A program made the translations under genes and the position numbers. Shown here one piece after another: positions 8,814-18,166 of a stretch of DNA of 64,000 nt (position 1 is its first letter; each line of letters starts with the position of its first letter). Source of the stretch: Legionella septentrionalis (lineage in GTDB: Bacteria; Pseudomonadota; Gammaproteobacteria; Legionellales; Legionellaceae); the NCBI RefSeq assembly GCF_003989745.1, contig NZ_RZGS01000007.1:1-64000 (forward strand), written 5' to 3'. The notes below the pieces were generated by a model, which saw nothing but the letters and a program-made list of their open reading frames with translations, was not told the DNA's origin and ran no database searches.

Positions 8814-10392
8814 ACAAGATTTTTGACTGGGAAAAATAATCCTCAACCTCGATTTCCAGATTTTGGAGTCCTTTGAAAAACTTTCTGTATTTTTCCAGCG
8901 GCAGAGAACCTAAAATTTCTGTAAATTTTTCTTGAATCAACGATTGTTCGCAATCGTCTGCTTCGAAATTGTCCTGAAAATAATCTGGGTAGAATTTTAA
9001 CAAAACTAAAACTTTCTCGATTTCATGATTTGCCAGTGCGCGAGTCACTAAATCATGGTTGTCTTTATCAACATATTGAAACCAAGTCGTAGCTCCTGTT
9101 CTTTTGGCACAAGCGTTTAAAATAAATTCCAAATCCTTGGCTTCCAGGCTTTGTACTGCTCTATGGAAAAATGTTTCTTCATTTTTATCGTAAATGGCTA
9201 GATTCGCTTCTTTGCTAATTAACAAATTTAAAATTTTAAGATAATTATCTTTTTGCTTTGCAGTTTTATAGCCTTCTAAAGTAAAAAACAACGGATAATA
9301 ACCTGAATGATTTTGCTGGGCATTCATATTGGCACCGTGCTCCAGCAACCAATTTACATTGTCTACCTGACCCAGGAAACTGGCCAACATCAGGGGATTT
9401 ACCATATCTATTTCCCTGGCATCGATGATTTCATGGTTTTGATTTAAAGCAAGGTATGGGAAATTGACTTCATCTTTTGCCAAATTGGATTGAGCAGACA
9501 ACAGTTTCTGTTGGGAAACGCATTGTCCAATGCGGGTTTCATACACATTTTGTTGTTTTTTAAGGGGCGTGCAGTGATAAGGGAACACACTGAGCGTATA
9601 ACTTTTTATATGCTTTTGCAGAAATTCAGCAGTCGATAGATGGCCATCTTGCGGGTTAAGAAATTTATGATGCTGGGCAGCCTGTTCGTTATATACATTG
9701 TAAGCAACTAAAAGCTGCTCCCCTTTTTTAATGCCTTGACTAGTATAGATAAGCACCCGCTCATCCTTAAAATTTCTAAATTCAACGTTTGGTTGACATT
9801 CAGAACAATTGATATAACGGCCAAAGCCCCCGCTAACTTGTGCATCGATAATTTTCTTTCCAATTTCCATGGCATAATTGCTGTCCATTTTTTCGTTTTT
9901 ATCAAGAAATTGCTGGAATTCTTCTGGAGTAAAAATCTTCCCGGTGTATTCCGCAATGCATTTTTCTGGGGAAAGATCTTCAACCGCAAAAAGTCCAAAG
10001 CTATCGATGACGTCCACGCGCTTTACTTTAAACAAATCTGGTTTATCGTAGGGCGAATGGATGTAGTCTTTGGCATCCATGTTGGTTATATCAAGCTGCT
10101 TCATCACTTTGTGTTCCGCCGAGATGGCAATCCTTTTTCTTTGCTTTTTAATACCCTCAGGTTGGGTTTCCTTGGCTTTGTCTGCAAACAATGATTGTTG
10201 AGCCAATCCTCTTACAGCTGCGGTTACTTTTAGTTCTATAGACTTGGTTTGTTCCTGTTCTGCTATTTTCTTTCCAGTTCTTCTCTGTTTTTTTAAGGTT
10301 TCTTGATATTCCTTATATTTCTCTGGAACTTTTTTGTTGCGCTTCGCTGGAAGGGTTTCTTGGCTGGTTTCAATCTTTTGTTTGCTGTGCAT
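8803..10392 (-). CDS. SET-domain methyltransferase with ankyrin repeats, LegAS4/RomA-like
   Basis: A 529-residue protein of eukaryotic type. The first ~95 residues are charged and basic, with KKQRRTGKK and KKQRKR stretches that could be nuclear signals. Residues ~121-238 form a SET domain: GLFAVEDL, AEYTGKIF, YINCSECQPNVEF (195-202 core) and GEQLLVAYN (224-232). Ankyrin-type helices follow at ~330-438 (NPLMLASFLGQVDNVNWLLEHGANMNA and two weaker units). The same order, SET then ankyrin, is known in Legionella LegAS4/RomA, a secreted histone H3 methyltransferase. Substrate and secretion are inference. ATG at 10392 is preferred to a TTG two codons earlier. Confidence 0.85.
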   Translation of the reverse strand: MHSKQKIETSQETLPAKRNKKVPEKYKEYQETLKKQRRTGKKIAEQEQTKSIELKVTAAVRGLAQQSLFADKAKETQPEGIKKQRKRIAISAEHKVMKQLDITNMDAKDYIHSPYDKPDLFKVKRVDVIDSFGLFAVEDLSPEKCIAEYTGKIFTPEEFQQFLDKNEKMDSNYAMEIGKKIIDAQVSGGFGRYINCSECQPNVEFRNFKDERVLIYTSQGIKKGEQLLVAYNVYNEQAAQHHKFLNPQDGHLSTAEFLQKHIKSYTLSVFPYHCTPLKKQQNVYETRIGQCVSQQKLLSAQSNLAKDEVNFPYLALNQNHEIIDAREIDMVNPLMLASFLGQVDNVNWLLEHGANMNAQQNHSGYYPLFFTLEGYKTAKQKDNYLKILNLLISKEANLAIYDKNEETFFHRAVQSLEAKDLEFILNACAKRTGATTWFQYVDKDNHDLVTRALANHEIEKVLVLLKFYPDYFQDNFEADDCEQSLIQEKFTEILGSLPLEKYRKFFKGLQNLEIEVEDYFSQSKILFKK

Positions 10393-10510
10393 AATCAATT
10401 CATTAAGACAATAATTTAGATCGGCATCTTAACAAATGATTATATTTTGATCAAATGATTTTTTTATGAAGCAAAATGACCTAAGAGTTTGAATTAAGAA
10501 TAAAAATGAC

Positions 10511-12715
10511 TCAGACTTGGCGGCGTGCCTCCAAAACATTTGGAACTTGCTCAAGCCGGGTTAATAATCGAGATAAACTGTTTAAACCATCAATTTCTAC
10601 CGTGAGCGTAATAAATGAAGTATTTTCTTGTTTGTTAATTTGTGTCTGCAAAGAATATACATGTGCTTTTTCATTCGCCAGTAAAGAAGTGATATCCCGC
10701 AGTAAACCGGTTCGATCAAACGCTCGTATTAAGATATCAACGACATAATGCTCGCGTGTGGTACTTCCCCAGTTCACTTGTAAAAAACGTTGCCGTTGCC
10801 TTTCGCCCGCATGGATGATGTTGGGGCAATCCTGTCTATGTACAGACACGCCTCTGCCCAAAGTAATGTAGCCAATTACCGCATCCCCTGGCACCGGTTG
10901 ACAGCATCTTGCCATATGAGTTAATAAATTCCCCACGCCTTCTATACGTAAATCACTGCCGGATACCTCGGGTTTGAGCTGGGGTTTTACAATATTTTGG
11001 ATGGCAACCTCTTGCGGCTCAGCGGGAGTAATGCGGTTTAATATTTGCCCAAGCCTTAGATCGCCACGTCCTAGGGCTGCGTATAAATCATCGAGGCTCT
11101 TAAAATTTAAGGAGACTACAACGTCTTGTAAACGCTCTGTTTTGATCCCTAATGCTTTTAATTCCTGATCTAAAATTTCGCGCCCTTCATCGCGGTTGCG
11201 ATCATAATCCTGCATTTTAAACCAGTGCAACACTTTCGCTTTCGCGCGCGGAGTTTTCAGATAATTTAAATGTGGGTTGATCCAATCTCTGGATGGGCGT
11301 GCCTCTTTCCCCGTTAAAATTTCAACCCGGTCTCCTGTTTTCAATTTATAAGTCAAAGGGACAATATGCCCATTTACCTTGGCCCCGCGGCAACGGTGCC
11401 CTAACTCACTGTGCACGTGGTAAGCAAAATCAAGCGGGGTGACACCATGCGGTAAATCCAAAACATCGCCATCTGGTGTAAACACATACACCCTATCTTC
11501 AAGAAATTCGGTTTCAACGGCCGGTGAAATACCTTGGTTCGTTGCCATTTCCTGATGCCATGCCAAAACGTCGCGCAGCCATTCAATTTTACGTTCATGG
11601 CTTTCCTTACGTGCTACACCACCTTCCTTATATTTCCAATGAGCAGCAACTCCCATTTCAGCCTGTTCATGCATTTTAAAGGTACGGATTTGTACTTCGA
11701 ACACCCGCCCTTCTTTACCCGTTACCGCAGTATGCAGGGATTGATAACCATTTGGCTTAGGATGAATAATATAATCATCAAATTCAGCAACCACCTGTGG
11801 CCATTTTGCATGCACCAAACCCAAAACTTCATAACATTGAGCTTCTGTTTCAACTAAGATACGCACGGCTGTTGCATCATAAATTTCTTCAAGCGATACA
11901 TTTTTCCGTTGCATTTTGCGGTAAATACTGTGAATGTGTTTGGAGCGGCCATATACGGCAAAATGCTGAAAACCTAAATTTTTTATGTGTTGATTTAATT
12001 CTTCAATAATTTCATTAACAAAATGGTCGCGTTCCAAGCGCTTGGATTTGAGACCTTTGGCAATGGCCTTATAGTCTTCGGGATGGAGGTGGCGAAATGC
12101 CAAATCCTCCATTTCCCATTTAATTGCACCAATCCCCAAACGATTGGCCAGCGGGGCATAAATTTCCATAGCCTCAGTCGCCATTTGTATTCGTATGGCT
12201 TCCGACATGGGGGCAAGAGATCGCAAGACACAGAGACGCTCGGCAAGTTTAATCAAAACGACGCGGACATCGTCTACCATGGCCAACAGCATTTTTCGTA
12301 TGTTATCGATTTGATGTTTGCTCTGCGGATACTTACCCAGCACACGAAGATTGGAAATGGCATTCATTTTTTCAATGCCTTTCACCAATTTTGCGATGTT
12401 GCTGCCAAGTTGCTCTTCTACCACATCCATCGACAGTTCGGCGTAATGAACCGTTTCATAAATGATAGCGGCTATTAACGTTTCGTGGTCGACTTCCAAA
12501 TCAGCCAATACATCTGCCATCGCCAACCCTTGCTGAAAACAAGGCTCCCCCGTCTCCGTCGGGTGATCTTGGCCTGCCAGCTGGCTCAATGTACATGCGG
12601 TACGCAATCGTTCCAGATCTTGAAAATATCCTTTGCTGCCTAAATGATGCAGCCATTGCTCCACATCAATGCTGCCATCAGCTAACAAAAGGGTATTTTC
12701 TTTCACACGTACCAT
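10511..12715 (-). CDS. relA: GTP pyrophosphokinase RelA
   Basis: The 734-residue ribosome-associated (p)ppGpp synthetase of the stringent response. The N-terminal HD hydrolase region is degenerate: where SpoT has the HD pair, this protein reads YETVHYAELS, so it should be synthetase-only and RelA rather than SpoT. The synthetase domain has DATAVRILV and FDDYIIHPKPNGYQSLHTAV; a TGS domain (VYVFTPDGDVLDLPHG), the Cys-rich zinc-finger region MARCCQPVPGD with HRQDCPN, and a C-terminal ACT domain follow. It starts seven bases after rlmD, the common gammaproteobacterial order. Confidence 0.95.
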   Translation of the reverse strand: MVRVKENTLLLADGSIDVEQWLHHLGSKGYFQDLERLRTACTLSQLAGQDHPTETGEPCFQQGLAMADVLADLEVDHETLIAAIIYETVHYAELSMDVVEEQLGSNIAKLVKGIEKMNAISNLRVLGKYPQSKHQIDNIRKMLLAMVDDVRVVLIKLAERLCVLRSLAPMSEAIRIQMATEAMEIYAPLANRLGIGAIKWEMEDLAFRHLHPEDYKAIAKGLKSKRLERDHFVNEIIEELNQHIKNLGFQHFAVYGRSKHIHSIYRKMQRKNVSLEEIYDATAVRILVETEAQCYEVLGLVHAKWPQVVAEFDDYIIHPKPNGYQSLHTAVTGKEGRVFEVQIRTFKMHEQAEMGVAAHWKYKEGGVARKESHERKIEWLRDVLAWHQEMATNQGISPAVETEFLEDRVYVFTPDGDVLDLPHGVTPLDFAYHVHSELGHRCRGAKVNGHIVPLTYKLKTGDRVEILTGKEARPSRDWINPHLNYLKTPRAKAKVLHWFKMQDYDRNRDEGREILDQELKALGIKTERLQDVVVSLNFKSLDDLYAALGRGDLRLGQILNRITPAEPQEVAIQNIVKPQLKPEVSGSDLRIEGVGNLLTHMARCCQPVPGDAVIGYITLGRGVSVHRQDCPNIIHAGERQRQRFLQVNWGSTTREHYVVDILIRAFDRTGLLRDITSLLANEKAHVYSLQTQINKQENTSFITLTVEIDGLNSLSRLLTRLEQVPNVLEARRQV

Positions 12716-12721
12716 ACGCCA

Positions 12722-14056
12722 TTATCCTTTTTCAAATAATGCAATCGACTCCACATGAGCAGTATGCGGGAACATATCCATCACTCCGGCTGCTGTCATT
12801 TGATATCCTTGTTGCTTAACCAAAATACCTGCATCACGAGCCAAAGTTGCTGGATTACAGGATATGTAAACTATACGCTGAGGCGCAATTTTATTGATAT
12901 TTTGCACAATGGTTAGGGCACCCGTGCGCGGTGGGTCTAACAATACTTTATTAAACTGGTAGGGCCGCAGCAAAGCCAGTGCTTCTTCGTCTTCCAGATT
13001 GGCACAAAAAAACTCAGTATTATCAATCGCGTTGCACTTTGCATTCATAGAAGCCCGCTGCACCATAGTCTGGCTTCCCTCCACACCCACAACTCGATGG
13101 CATAGTTTAGCCATAGGCAGGGAAAAATTTCCTAAACCACAAAAAAGGTCCAACACTTTGTCATCGCAGCATAAATCCAATAAGGTTAATGCCTGTTTAA
13201 CCATTATTTGGTTTAACGAACTATTCACTTGGGTAAAATCAGTGGGGTGAAACTTAAAACGAATACCTTGCTCAGGTAACGCATACGTTAAAAATTCCCC
13301 CGCTTCTTTTGGATAAAACAAAAATACGCTCTCTGGTCCTCCAGGCTGCAAGAAAATCTTAAATCCTGTGTCCTTGGCAAATTGTTGCAATTTTACTTCA
13401 TCATCTATGCTTAAAGGGGATAGGTTGCGGAAAATTAAAGCAACATCTTCGTCCCCGGCAGCCACCTCCACTTGAGCAATGGAGTGCGGATCAGAAAAGG
13501 CAGCCAATAATGTGCGCAAAACGCTGATATTGGCATCCACCTTGGCATTTAAAACCGGACAATGATGAATTTCTGTAATGAAGCGCGGATTGTTTCTTTC
13601 ACGAAACCCCACCAGCGTGGCTTGTTTTTTTTCTACGAAGCGCACACTCAAGCGGGCTTTATTACGATAATTCCATGCTTGCGCAGTTAATGGTAGCAGC
13701 CAATACTTAGGCTCAACATGCCCCATACGACTCAACAAGTCAGCAAGCTGCATTTGTTTTTCAACAATTTGCTTTTCTTCATGCAAGTGCTGCAAAGAAC
13801 AGCCGCCACATAAATCGTAGTGCGAGCAAGCAGGTTCGCTGCGATCTTGGGAGCGCTCCATAATGGAGAGTAATTTGCCTTCATCAAAATCTTTTTTTTG
13901 CCGCAAATATTCAAAAGTAACTGTTTCTCCTGAAAGCGCACCTTGTACAAAAGTAGTCTTACCTTCAATGCGGGCAATGCCTCTCCCATCGTGACTTAAT
14001 TTTTCAATAACAGCCTGTACGGGGATTTTGGTTACTTGATTCCGTCTTTTACTCAT
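12722..14056 (-). CDS. rlmD: 23S rRNA (uracil-1939-C5)-methyltransferase RlmD
   Basis: RlmD methylates U1939 of 23S rRNA using S-adenosylmethionine. The protein (444 residues from the ATG; a TTG four codons upstream would also fit) has an N-terminal TRAM domain, a 4Fe-4S cluster site with [14 protein letters not shown] plus the later HHCPVL cysteine, the SAM-binding [14 protein letters not shown], the DPPRTG motif, and the catalytic cysteine in [12 protein letters not shown]. It precedes relA directly. Length and motif order are normal. Confidence 0.93.
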   Translation of the reverse strand: MSKRRNQVTKIPVQAVIEKLSHDGRGIARIEGKTTFVQGALSGETVTFEYLRQKKDFDEGKLLSIMERSQDRSEPACSHYDLCGGCSLQHLHEEKQIVEKQMQLADLLSRMGHVEPKYWLLPLTAQAWNYRNKARLSVRFVEKKQATLVGFRERNNPRFITEIHHCPVLNAKVDANISVLRTLLAAFSDPHSIAQVEVAAGDEDVALIFRNLSPLSIDDEVKLQQFAKDTGFKIFLQPGGPESVFLFYPKEAGEFLTYALPEQGIRFKFHPTDFTQVNSSLNQIMVKQALTLLDLCCDDKVLDLFCGLGNFSLPMAKLCHRVVGVEGSQTMVQRASMNAKCNAIDNTEFFCANLEDEEALALLRPYQFNKVLLDPPRTGALTIVQNINKIAPQRIVYISCNPATLARDAGILVKQQGYQMTAAGVMDMFPHTAHVESIALFEKG

Positions 14057-14091
14057 TTTAAATCTCAAACTGCTTACTACGGCGACAAACT

Positions 14092-14823
14092 TTATAAGCT
14101 TGCCAGAAACGAATCCACCTCACGCGGGGACAATTCGGTAAACTGTCCCCGTGCAAGTGAACGAGGCATGTACAATTTTCCATAGCGTATGCGAATTAAA
14201 CGGCTCACTTCAACACCTTGCGATTCCCATAGCCGCCTCACTTCACGATTCCTTCCTTCACTTAATACAACATGATACCAAGTGTTGGAACCTTCTCCGC
14301 CGCGGAATTCAATTTTTTTGAATTTGGCAAACCCATCCTCCAATTGTACGCCTTTTTGTAAATTCCTAATCGCTTCGGCGCTGACTTCTCCACGGACCCT
14401 GACCGCATATTCCCGCTCCAGCTCGTATTTAGGATGCATTAAGCGATTGGCCAATTCACCGTTATTCGTAAAAATTAATAAACCGGATGTATTAATGTCC
14501 AAGCGCCCCACTTGCACCCAACGTCCTTGCTTTAACACGGGCAAATTATCAAATACGGTTTTGCTATGTTTCGGATCATGCCTGCTTGAAATTTCACCAA
14601 CAGGCTTGTGATAAAGCAATATGCGTGTTTTCTGTGCCAATTTCAAGGGATTTGCAATCAAGCGGCCGCGTACGCTGATTTTATCTTCGGCCGAAGCCAC
14701 ATCGCCCAGTTTGGCTGGTACGCCATTAACTTCAATCAACCCTTGTTCAATCCAGCGTTCCATTTCACGTCTGGAACCCAAACCGGCCTGGCTTAAAATT
14801 TTTTGTAATCGTTCATTACTCAT
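14092..14823 (-). CDS. rluB: 23S rRNA pseudouridine(2605) synthase RluB
   Basis: A 243-residue RsuA-family pseudouridine synthase. An S4 RNA-binding domain opens the protein ([22 protein letters not shown]), followed by the catalytic motif [26 protein letters not shown] with its conserved aspartate, and [24 protein letters not shown]. The fit to RluB is better than to RluE or RsuA because of the S4 domain and the linker. It overlaps scpB by eight bases, the usual linkage. The basic C-terminal extension found in some RluB proteins is short here. Confidence 0.92.
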   Translation of the reverse strand: MSNERLQKILSQAGLGSRREMERWIEQGLIEVNGVPAKLGDVASAEDKISVRGRLIANPLKLAQKTRILLYHKPVGEISSRHDPKHSKTVFDNLPVLKQGRWVQVGRLDINTSGLLIFTNNGELANRLMHPKYELEREYAVRVRGEVSAEAIRNLQKGVQLEDGFAKFKKIEFRGGEGSNTWYHVVLSEGRNREVRRLWESQGVEVSRLIRIRYGKLYMPRSLARGQFTELSPREVDSFLASL

Positions 14824-15343
14824 GATGGATCATTTGCTCTAAAGTTGGTAAGTCATTAAGACTTTGTAAATTAAAATAATCAAGAAATCCCTTGGTTGTT
14901 ACATAAACAGCCGGCTTGCCAGGAACGTCGCGATGACCTGCTATGCGAATCCACTCCCTCTCCAATAGCGTTTTTAAAATTGAAGTACTTACTGCAACCC
15001 CGCGCACATCTTCGATATCCGCACGCGTAACCGGCTGCCGATAAGCAATAATGGCTAAGGTTTCCAATAAAGCACGCGAATATTTAGCCGGCCTTTCCAC
15101 AAGCAATCTTGCTATCCACGGACTGAAACGCATCCGGGTTTGCAGGCAATACCCCCCTGGCAGATGCTTTAATTCTATGGCCCTGTGTTTATAATCTTCA
15201 CTAAGCGCATGAATGGCCGCTTGGATTTGCTCAACATTCGGTTTATTTTCCTCTTCAAAAGCTTCTAACATTTTATTCAGTGTAAGCGGGCCATTGCTCA
15301 TCAATAAAGCTTCGATAATTAATTTTAGTTCAGCTTTATCCAT
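14816..15343 (-). CDS. scpB: segregation and condensation protein ScpB
   Basis: ScpB is the winged-helix kleisin-associated subunit of the SMC-ScpAB condensin that compacts and separates chromosomes. The 175-residue protein begins MDKAELKLIIEALLMSN and has the tandem winged-helix pattern with ALLETLAIIAYRQPVTRADIEDVRGV and KTLLEREWIRIAGHRDVPGKPAVYVTT, both diagnostic. The ATG at 15343, inside the end of scpA, is chosen over one at 15379 since it gives the standard N-terminus. It is translationally coupled to scpA and rluB. Confidence 0.93.
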   Translation of the reverse strand: MDKAELKLIIEALLMSNGPLTLNKMLEAFEEENKPNVEQIQAAIHALSEDYKHRAIELKHLPGGYCLQTRMRFSPWIARLLVERPAKYSRALLETLAIIAYRQPVTRADIEDVRGVAVSTSILKTLLEREWIRIAGHRDVPGKPAVYVTTKGFLDYFNLQSLNDLPTLEQMIHHE

Positions 15344-16139
15344 GGTGTGGTGCCTTGAGATAAATAGGCGCAAATGCATCGGCTTGCATGATAATCACCA
15401 AGGATTGCCTGGATAATTCCAAGGTAGCCAGTAAAGTAACCACTAAACCGGCACGCCCTTCATCATGGCTTAGGAAAGTGCAAATTTCTACTAAAGCTCT
15501 ATCCTGCAAACCTGCTAAAATTTTATTCATGCGATCGCGTACTGATAAAGGCTCTTTAATTATTTGATGTTGTAACAAATGCGATTGCTGCTCTAAAAGC
15601 TGTGTCATCACTGCAGCCAACTGAGCCAGTTCAATGCTTGGGTAAGCTGTTATCGCTTCGACTTCAGCAGCAAGATGCACCTGAAAGACATCGCGCTCAT
15701 AACGAGGCAAGGCATCAATATAAGCTGCTGCTTTTTTAAACTGCTCATAAGCTTGCAAACGCCTGACTAACGTCATGCGTGGATCTTCATCGGCTTCTTC
15801 ATCTTGTGTACCCACAACCGGCGGCAATAGCATCCTTGATTTTATTTCTGCCAACAAGGCGGCCATTACCAAATAATCCGCTGCCAATTCCAGGCGTCTT
15901 TCCTTCATGAGCTGTATGTATTGCATGTACTGTTGCGTAATGAGCGTGATGGGAATATTCAATATATCGATGTTTTGCCGCCTGATTAGATACAATAAGA
16001 GATCCAAAGGCCCACTGAAAGAATCCAGTAATACTTCCAAAGCATCCGGAGGAATAAACAAATCACCGGGGAGTTCAGTGAGCGGTTTACCCTCCACGAT
16101 GGCAACAACATGAGTAGAGCTTTCCCTGCATTCACTCAT
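15336..16139 (-). CDS. scpA: segregation and condensation protein ScpA
   Basis: The 267-residue kleisin subunit that bridges SMC heads. The N-terminal SMC-binding part contains SFSGPLDLLLYLIRRQNIDILNIPI followed by ITQQYMQYIQ and DYLVMAALLAEIKSRMLLP, all hallmark ScpA segments. The central part is acidic and variable, and the C-terminal winged helix ends the protein. Its ATG overlaps the trpS stop in a TGATG arrangement, and its end overlaps scpB, so trpS-scpA-scpB-rluB is one coupled unit. No SMC gene is in the window. Confidence 0.93.
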   Translation of the reverse strand: MSECRESSTHVVAIVEGKPLTELPGDLFIPPDALEVLLDSFSGPLDLLLYLIRRQNIDILNIPITLITQQYMQYIQLMKERRLELAADYLVMAALLAEIKSRMLLPPVVGTQDEEADEDPRMTLVRRLQAYEQFKKAAAYIDALPRYERDVFQVHLAAEVEAITAYPSIELAQLAAVMTQLLEQQSHLLQHQIIKEPLSVRDRMNKILAGLQDRALVEICTFLSHDEGRAGLVVTLLATLELSRQSLVIIMQADAFAPIYLKAPHHG

Positions 16140-17353
16140 CAGTAATCCAAACCCATCGCTTCCCGAATGTCTTCCATGGTTTTATTCGCTTCATCCCGAG
16201 CTTGCTCACTGCCTTCAGCAATAATTCGTTTTACTGAACCCAAATCAGATTCATATTCGCCGATTGCTGCCTGAATAGGTGCAAGCTCCCGATTAATGGC
16301 ATCGATCACAGGGCGTTTACAATCGATGCAACCAATGCCGGCCGTACGACACCCCGTCTGTGCCCAGTCTTTTACCTCTTCATTTGAATAAACTTTATGA
16401 AATTGCCATAAAGGACAGCGTTCCGGCTCGCCTGGATCCGTGCGTTTCACCCGTGCTGGATCAGTAGGCATGGTAAGAATTTTCTTTTCAACCTGTTCGG
16501 GCGTATCGCGCAAGGTAATCGTATTGTTATACGATTTTGACATTTTGTTGCCGTCAAGACCTGGCATTTTCGCATGCTCGGTAAGCAGCAGTTGCGGTTC
16601 GGGTAAAATAATTTTTCCTGAGCCATCCAGATAACCCAATAAGCGTTCCTTGTCTCCCAAAGATAAATTCAGTTGGTTGGCAAGCAAAGCTTGTGCCGTA
16701 TTTAATGATTCATGGCAACCTTCTTGCTGGAATTTTTTACGCAATTCAATATAAAGATTACCATTCTTTTTACCCATTTTTTTTATGGCATCATTGACTA
16801 AAGCTTCAAAATTGGGCTCACGACCATAAATATAGTTAAAGCGCCTTGCTACTTCTCGAATAAGCTCCACATGCGGCGCTTGATCTTCACCTACGGGTAC
16901 AAAATTAGCCTTGTACAACAAAACATCCGCGCTTTGCAGCAAAGGATACCCCAAAAACCCATAGGTGGATAAATCCTTATCACGTAATTTTTCCTGTTGT
17001 TCCTTATAGCTGGGAACCCGCTCTAACCAACCTAGCGGCGTTATCATGGAAAGCAGTAAATGCAATTCGGCATGTTCTGGGACCCATGACTGGATAAATA
17101 CGCGAGACAAGCTTGGATTAATGCCGCAAGCTAGCCAGTCCACAATCATATCCCAGATGTATTTCTCCATGCGCCCCGGTTCATCATAATGAGTGGTCAA
17201 TCCGTGCCAATCGGCGACAAAAAAGAAGCAATCGTATTGGTGCTGTAGTTTTAACCAATTTTCCAGCACACCGTGATAATGACCCAAGTGCAAGGGGCCG
17301 CTGGCCCGCATCCCGGAAACAACTCGTTTATTGGCACTGAATAAAGCTGACAT
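16139..17353 (-). CDS. trpS: tryptophan-tRNA ligase TrpS
   Basis: A class I tryptophanyl-tRNA synthetase of 404 residues. The HIGH-type signature is HLGHYHG and the KMSKS loop is intact (GLDGNKMSKSYNN). VPVGEDQAPHVELIREVARRFN forms the substrate pocket region. It is longer than the ~330-residue E. coli form and carries a C-terminal segment with CPLWQFHKVYS and C-x2-C pairs (GCIDCKRP), typical of the long proteobacterial type. ATG at 17353 is chosen because GAGG lies six bases before it; a TTG one codon upstream is less likely. Confidence 0.95.
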   Translation of the reverse strand: MSALFSANKRVVSGMRASGPLHLGHYHGVLENWLKLQHQYDCFFFVADWHGLTTHYDEPGRMEKYIWDMIVDWLACGINPSLSRVFIQSWVPEHAELHLLLSMITPLGWLERVPSYKEQQEKLRDKDLSTYGFLGYPLLQSADVLLYKANFVPVGEDQAPHVELIREVARRFNYIYGREPNFEALVNDAIKKMGKKNGNLYIELRKKFQQEGCHESLNTAQALLANQLNLSLGDKERLLGYLDGSGKIILPEPQLLLTEHAKMPGLDGNKMSKSYNNTITLRDTPEQVEKKILTMPTDPARVKRTDPGEPERCPLWQFHKVYSNEEVKDWAQTGCRTAGIGCIDCKRPVIDAINRELAPIQAAIGEYESDLGSVKRIIAEGSEQARDEANKTMEDIREAMGLDY

Positions 17354-17454
17354 CAAAATCCTCGAAATAAAAGCAAAATAAACTTATACACGCCGCAGGC
17401 AATATGACGATTTTTAGTAACATGCGCGGCTAGTTTACCACGTCTTCGCAGCAA

Positions 17455-18075
17455 TTATTTAAATGGGGTCGGATCTCCCCTGCCTTCGCGAAGGATTGCC
17501 GGGAAATCACCGGTCAAATCGACTACCGTAGTCGGTTGCTGGTCGCAATTTCCCCCATCAATGATTAAATCAATTTGGTTACCCAAGACATCCCGAATAG
17601 ACTCAGGCTCGCTTAATGGAGCTTTGGCGCCGGGCAATATCAATGTAGTGCTCATCAAAGGCGCATCCAAACTTTCCAGTAACGCTAGGGTAATCGTATT
17701 TTCCGGTATGCGCAGGCCCAACGTTTTACGTTTTGGATGCAACATACGTCGCGGCACTTCTCGAGTTGCATTTAAAATAAAGGTATAAGGGCCCGGGGTG
17801 AACGCTTTCAACAATCGGAAAATGGGATTGCTTACCCGCGCATAAGTACCAATCTGCGATAAATCCCGGCAAACCAAAGTCATGTTGTGGTTCTTATCCA
17901 ATTGCCGCAAATCCCGAATGCGATCGAGCGCTGATTTATTACCCAATGCGCAGCCGAGTGCATAGCCTGAATCTGTGGGGTAAACAATCAAGCCCCCCTC
18001 TTCAATAACCCCTACTGCTTGGCGGATTAACCTTGATTGTGGATTATCAGGATGTATTGCAAAAAACTGACTCAT
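17455..18075 (-). CDS. yciO: YciO-type Sua5/YrdC-family protein
   Basis: A 206-residue YrdC-like protein that matches E. coli YciO closely from the first residues (MSQFFAIHPDNPQSRLI). The nucleotide/tRNA-binding core has GGLIVYPTDSGYALGCALGN, MTLVCRDLSQIGTYA and FTPGPYTFIL, and KTLGLRIPEN. Sua5/YrdC enzymes make threonylcarbamoyl-AMP for tRNA t6A37; whether YciO does this in vivo is unsettled, so the enzymatic role is inference. It sits between rnm and trpS, a recurring gammaproteobacterial neighbourhood. Confidence 0.9.
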   Translation of the reverse strand: MSQFFAIHPDNPQSRLIRQAVGVIEEGGLIVYPTDSGYALGCALGNKSALDRIRDLRQLDKNHNMTLVCRDLSQIGTYARVSNPIFRLLKAFTPGPYTFILNATREVPRRMLHPKRKTLGLRIPENTITLALLESLDAPLMSTTLILPGAKAPLSEPESIRDVLGNQIDLIIDGGNCDQQPTTVVDLTGDFPAILREGRGDPTPFK

Positions 18076-18166
18076 AATATCCCCTGTTAACCTTAAAGAA
18101 ACATTAGAAATGAATTCGGTGAAAAGCTTAACAGAAGCTTAAAACATCGGAAATTATCTCTACTGT

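Noticed and set aside
9736-10194. 152-codon plus-strand frame within the SET gene
   Set aside because: A shadow of the SET/ankyrin coding frame; the minus-strand frame carries the domain motifs.
18126-18142. AAGCTT-aacag-AAGCTT repeat between yciO and rnm
   Set aside because: Too short and simple; most likely chance, and it forms no stable stem with a T-run.
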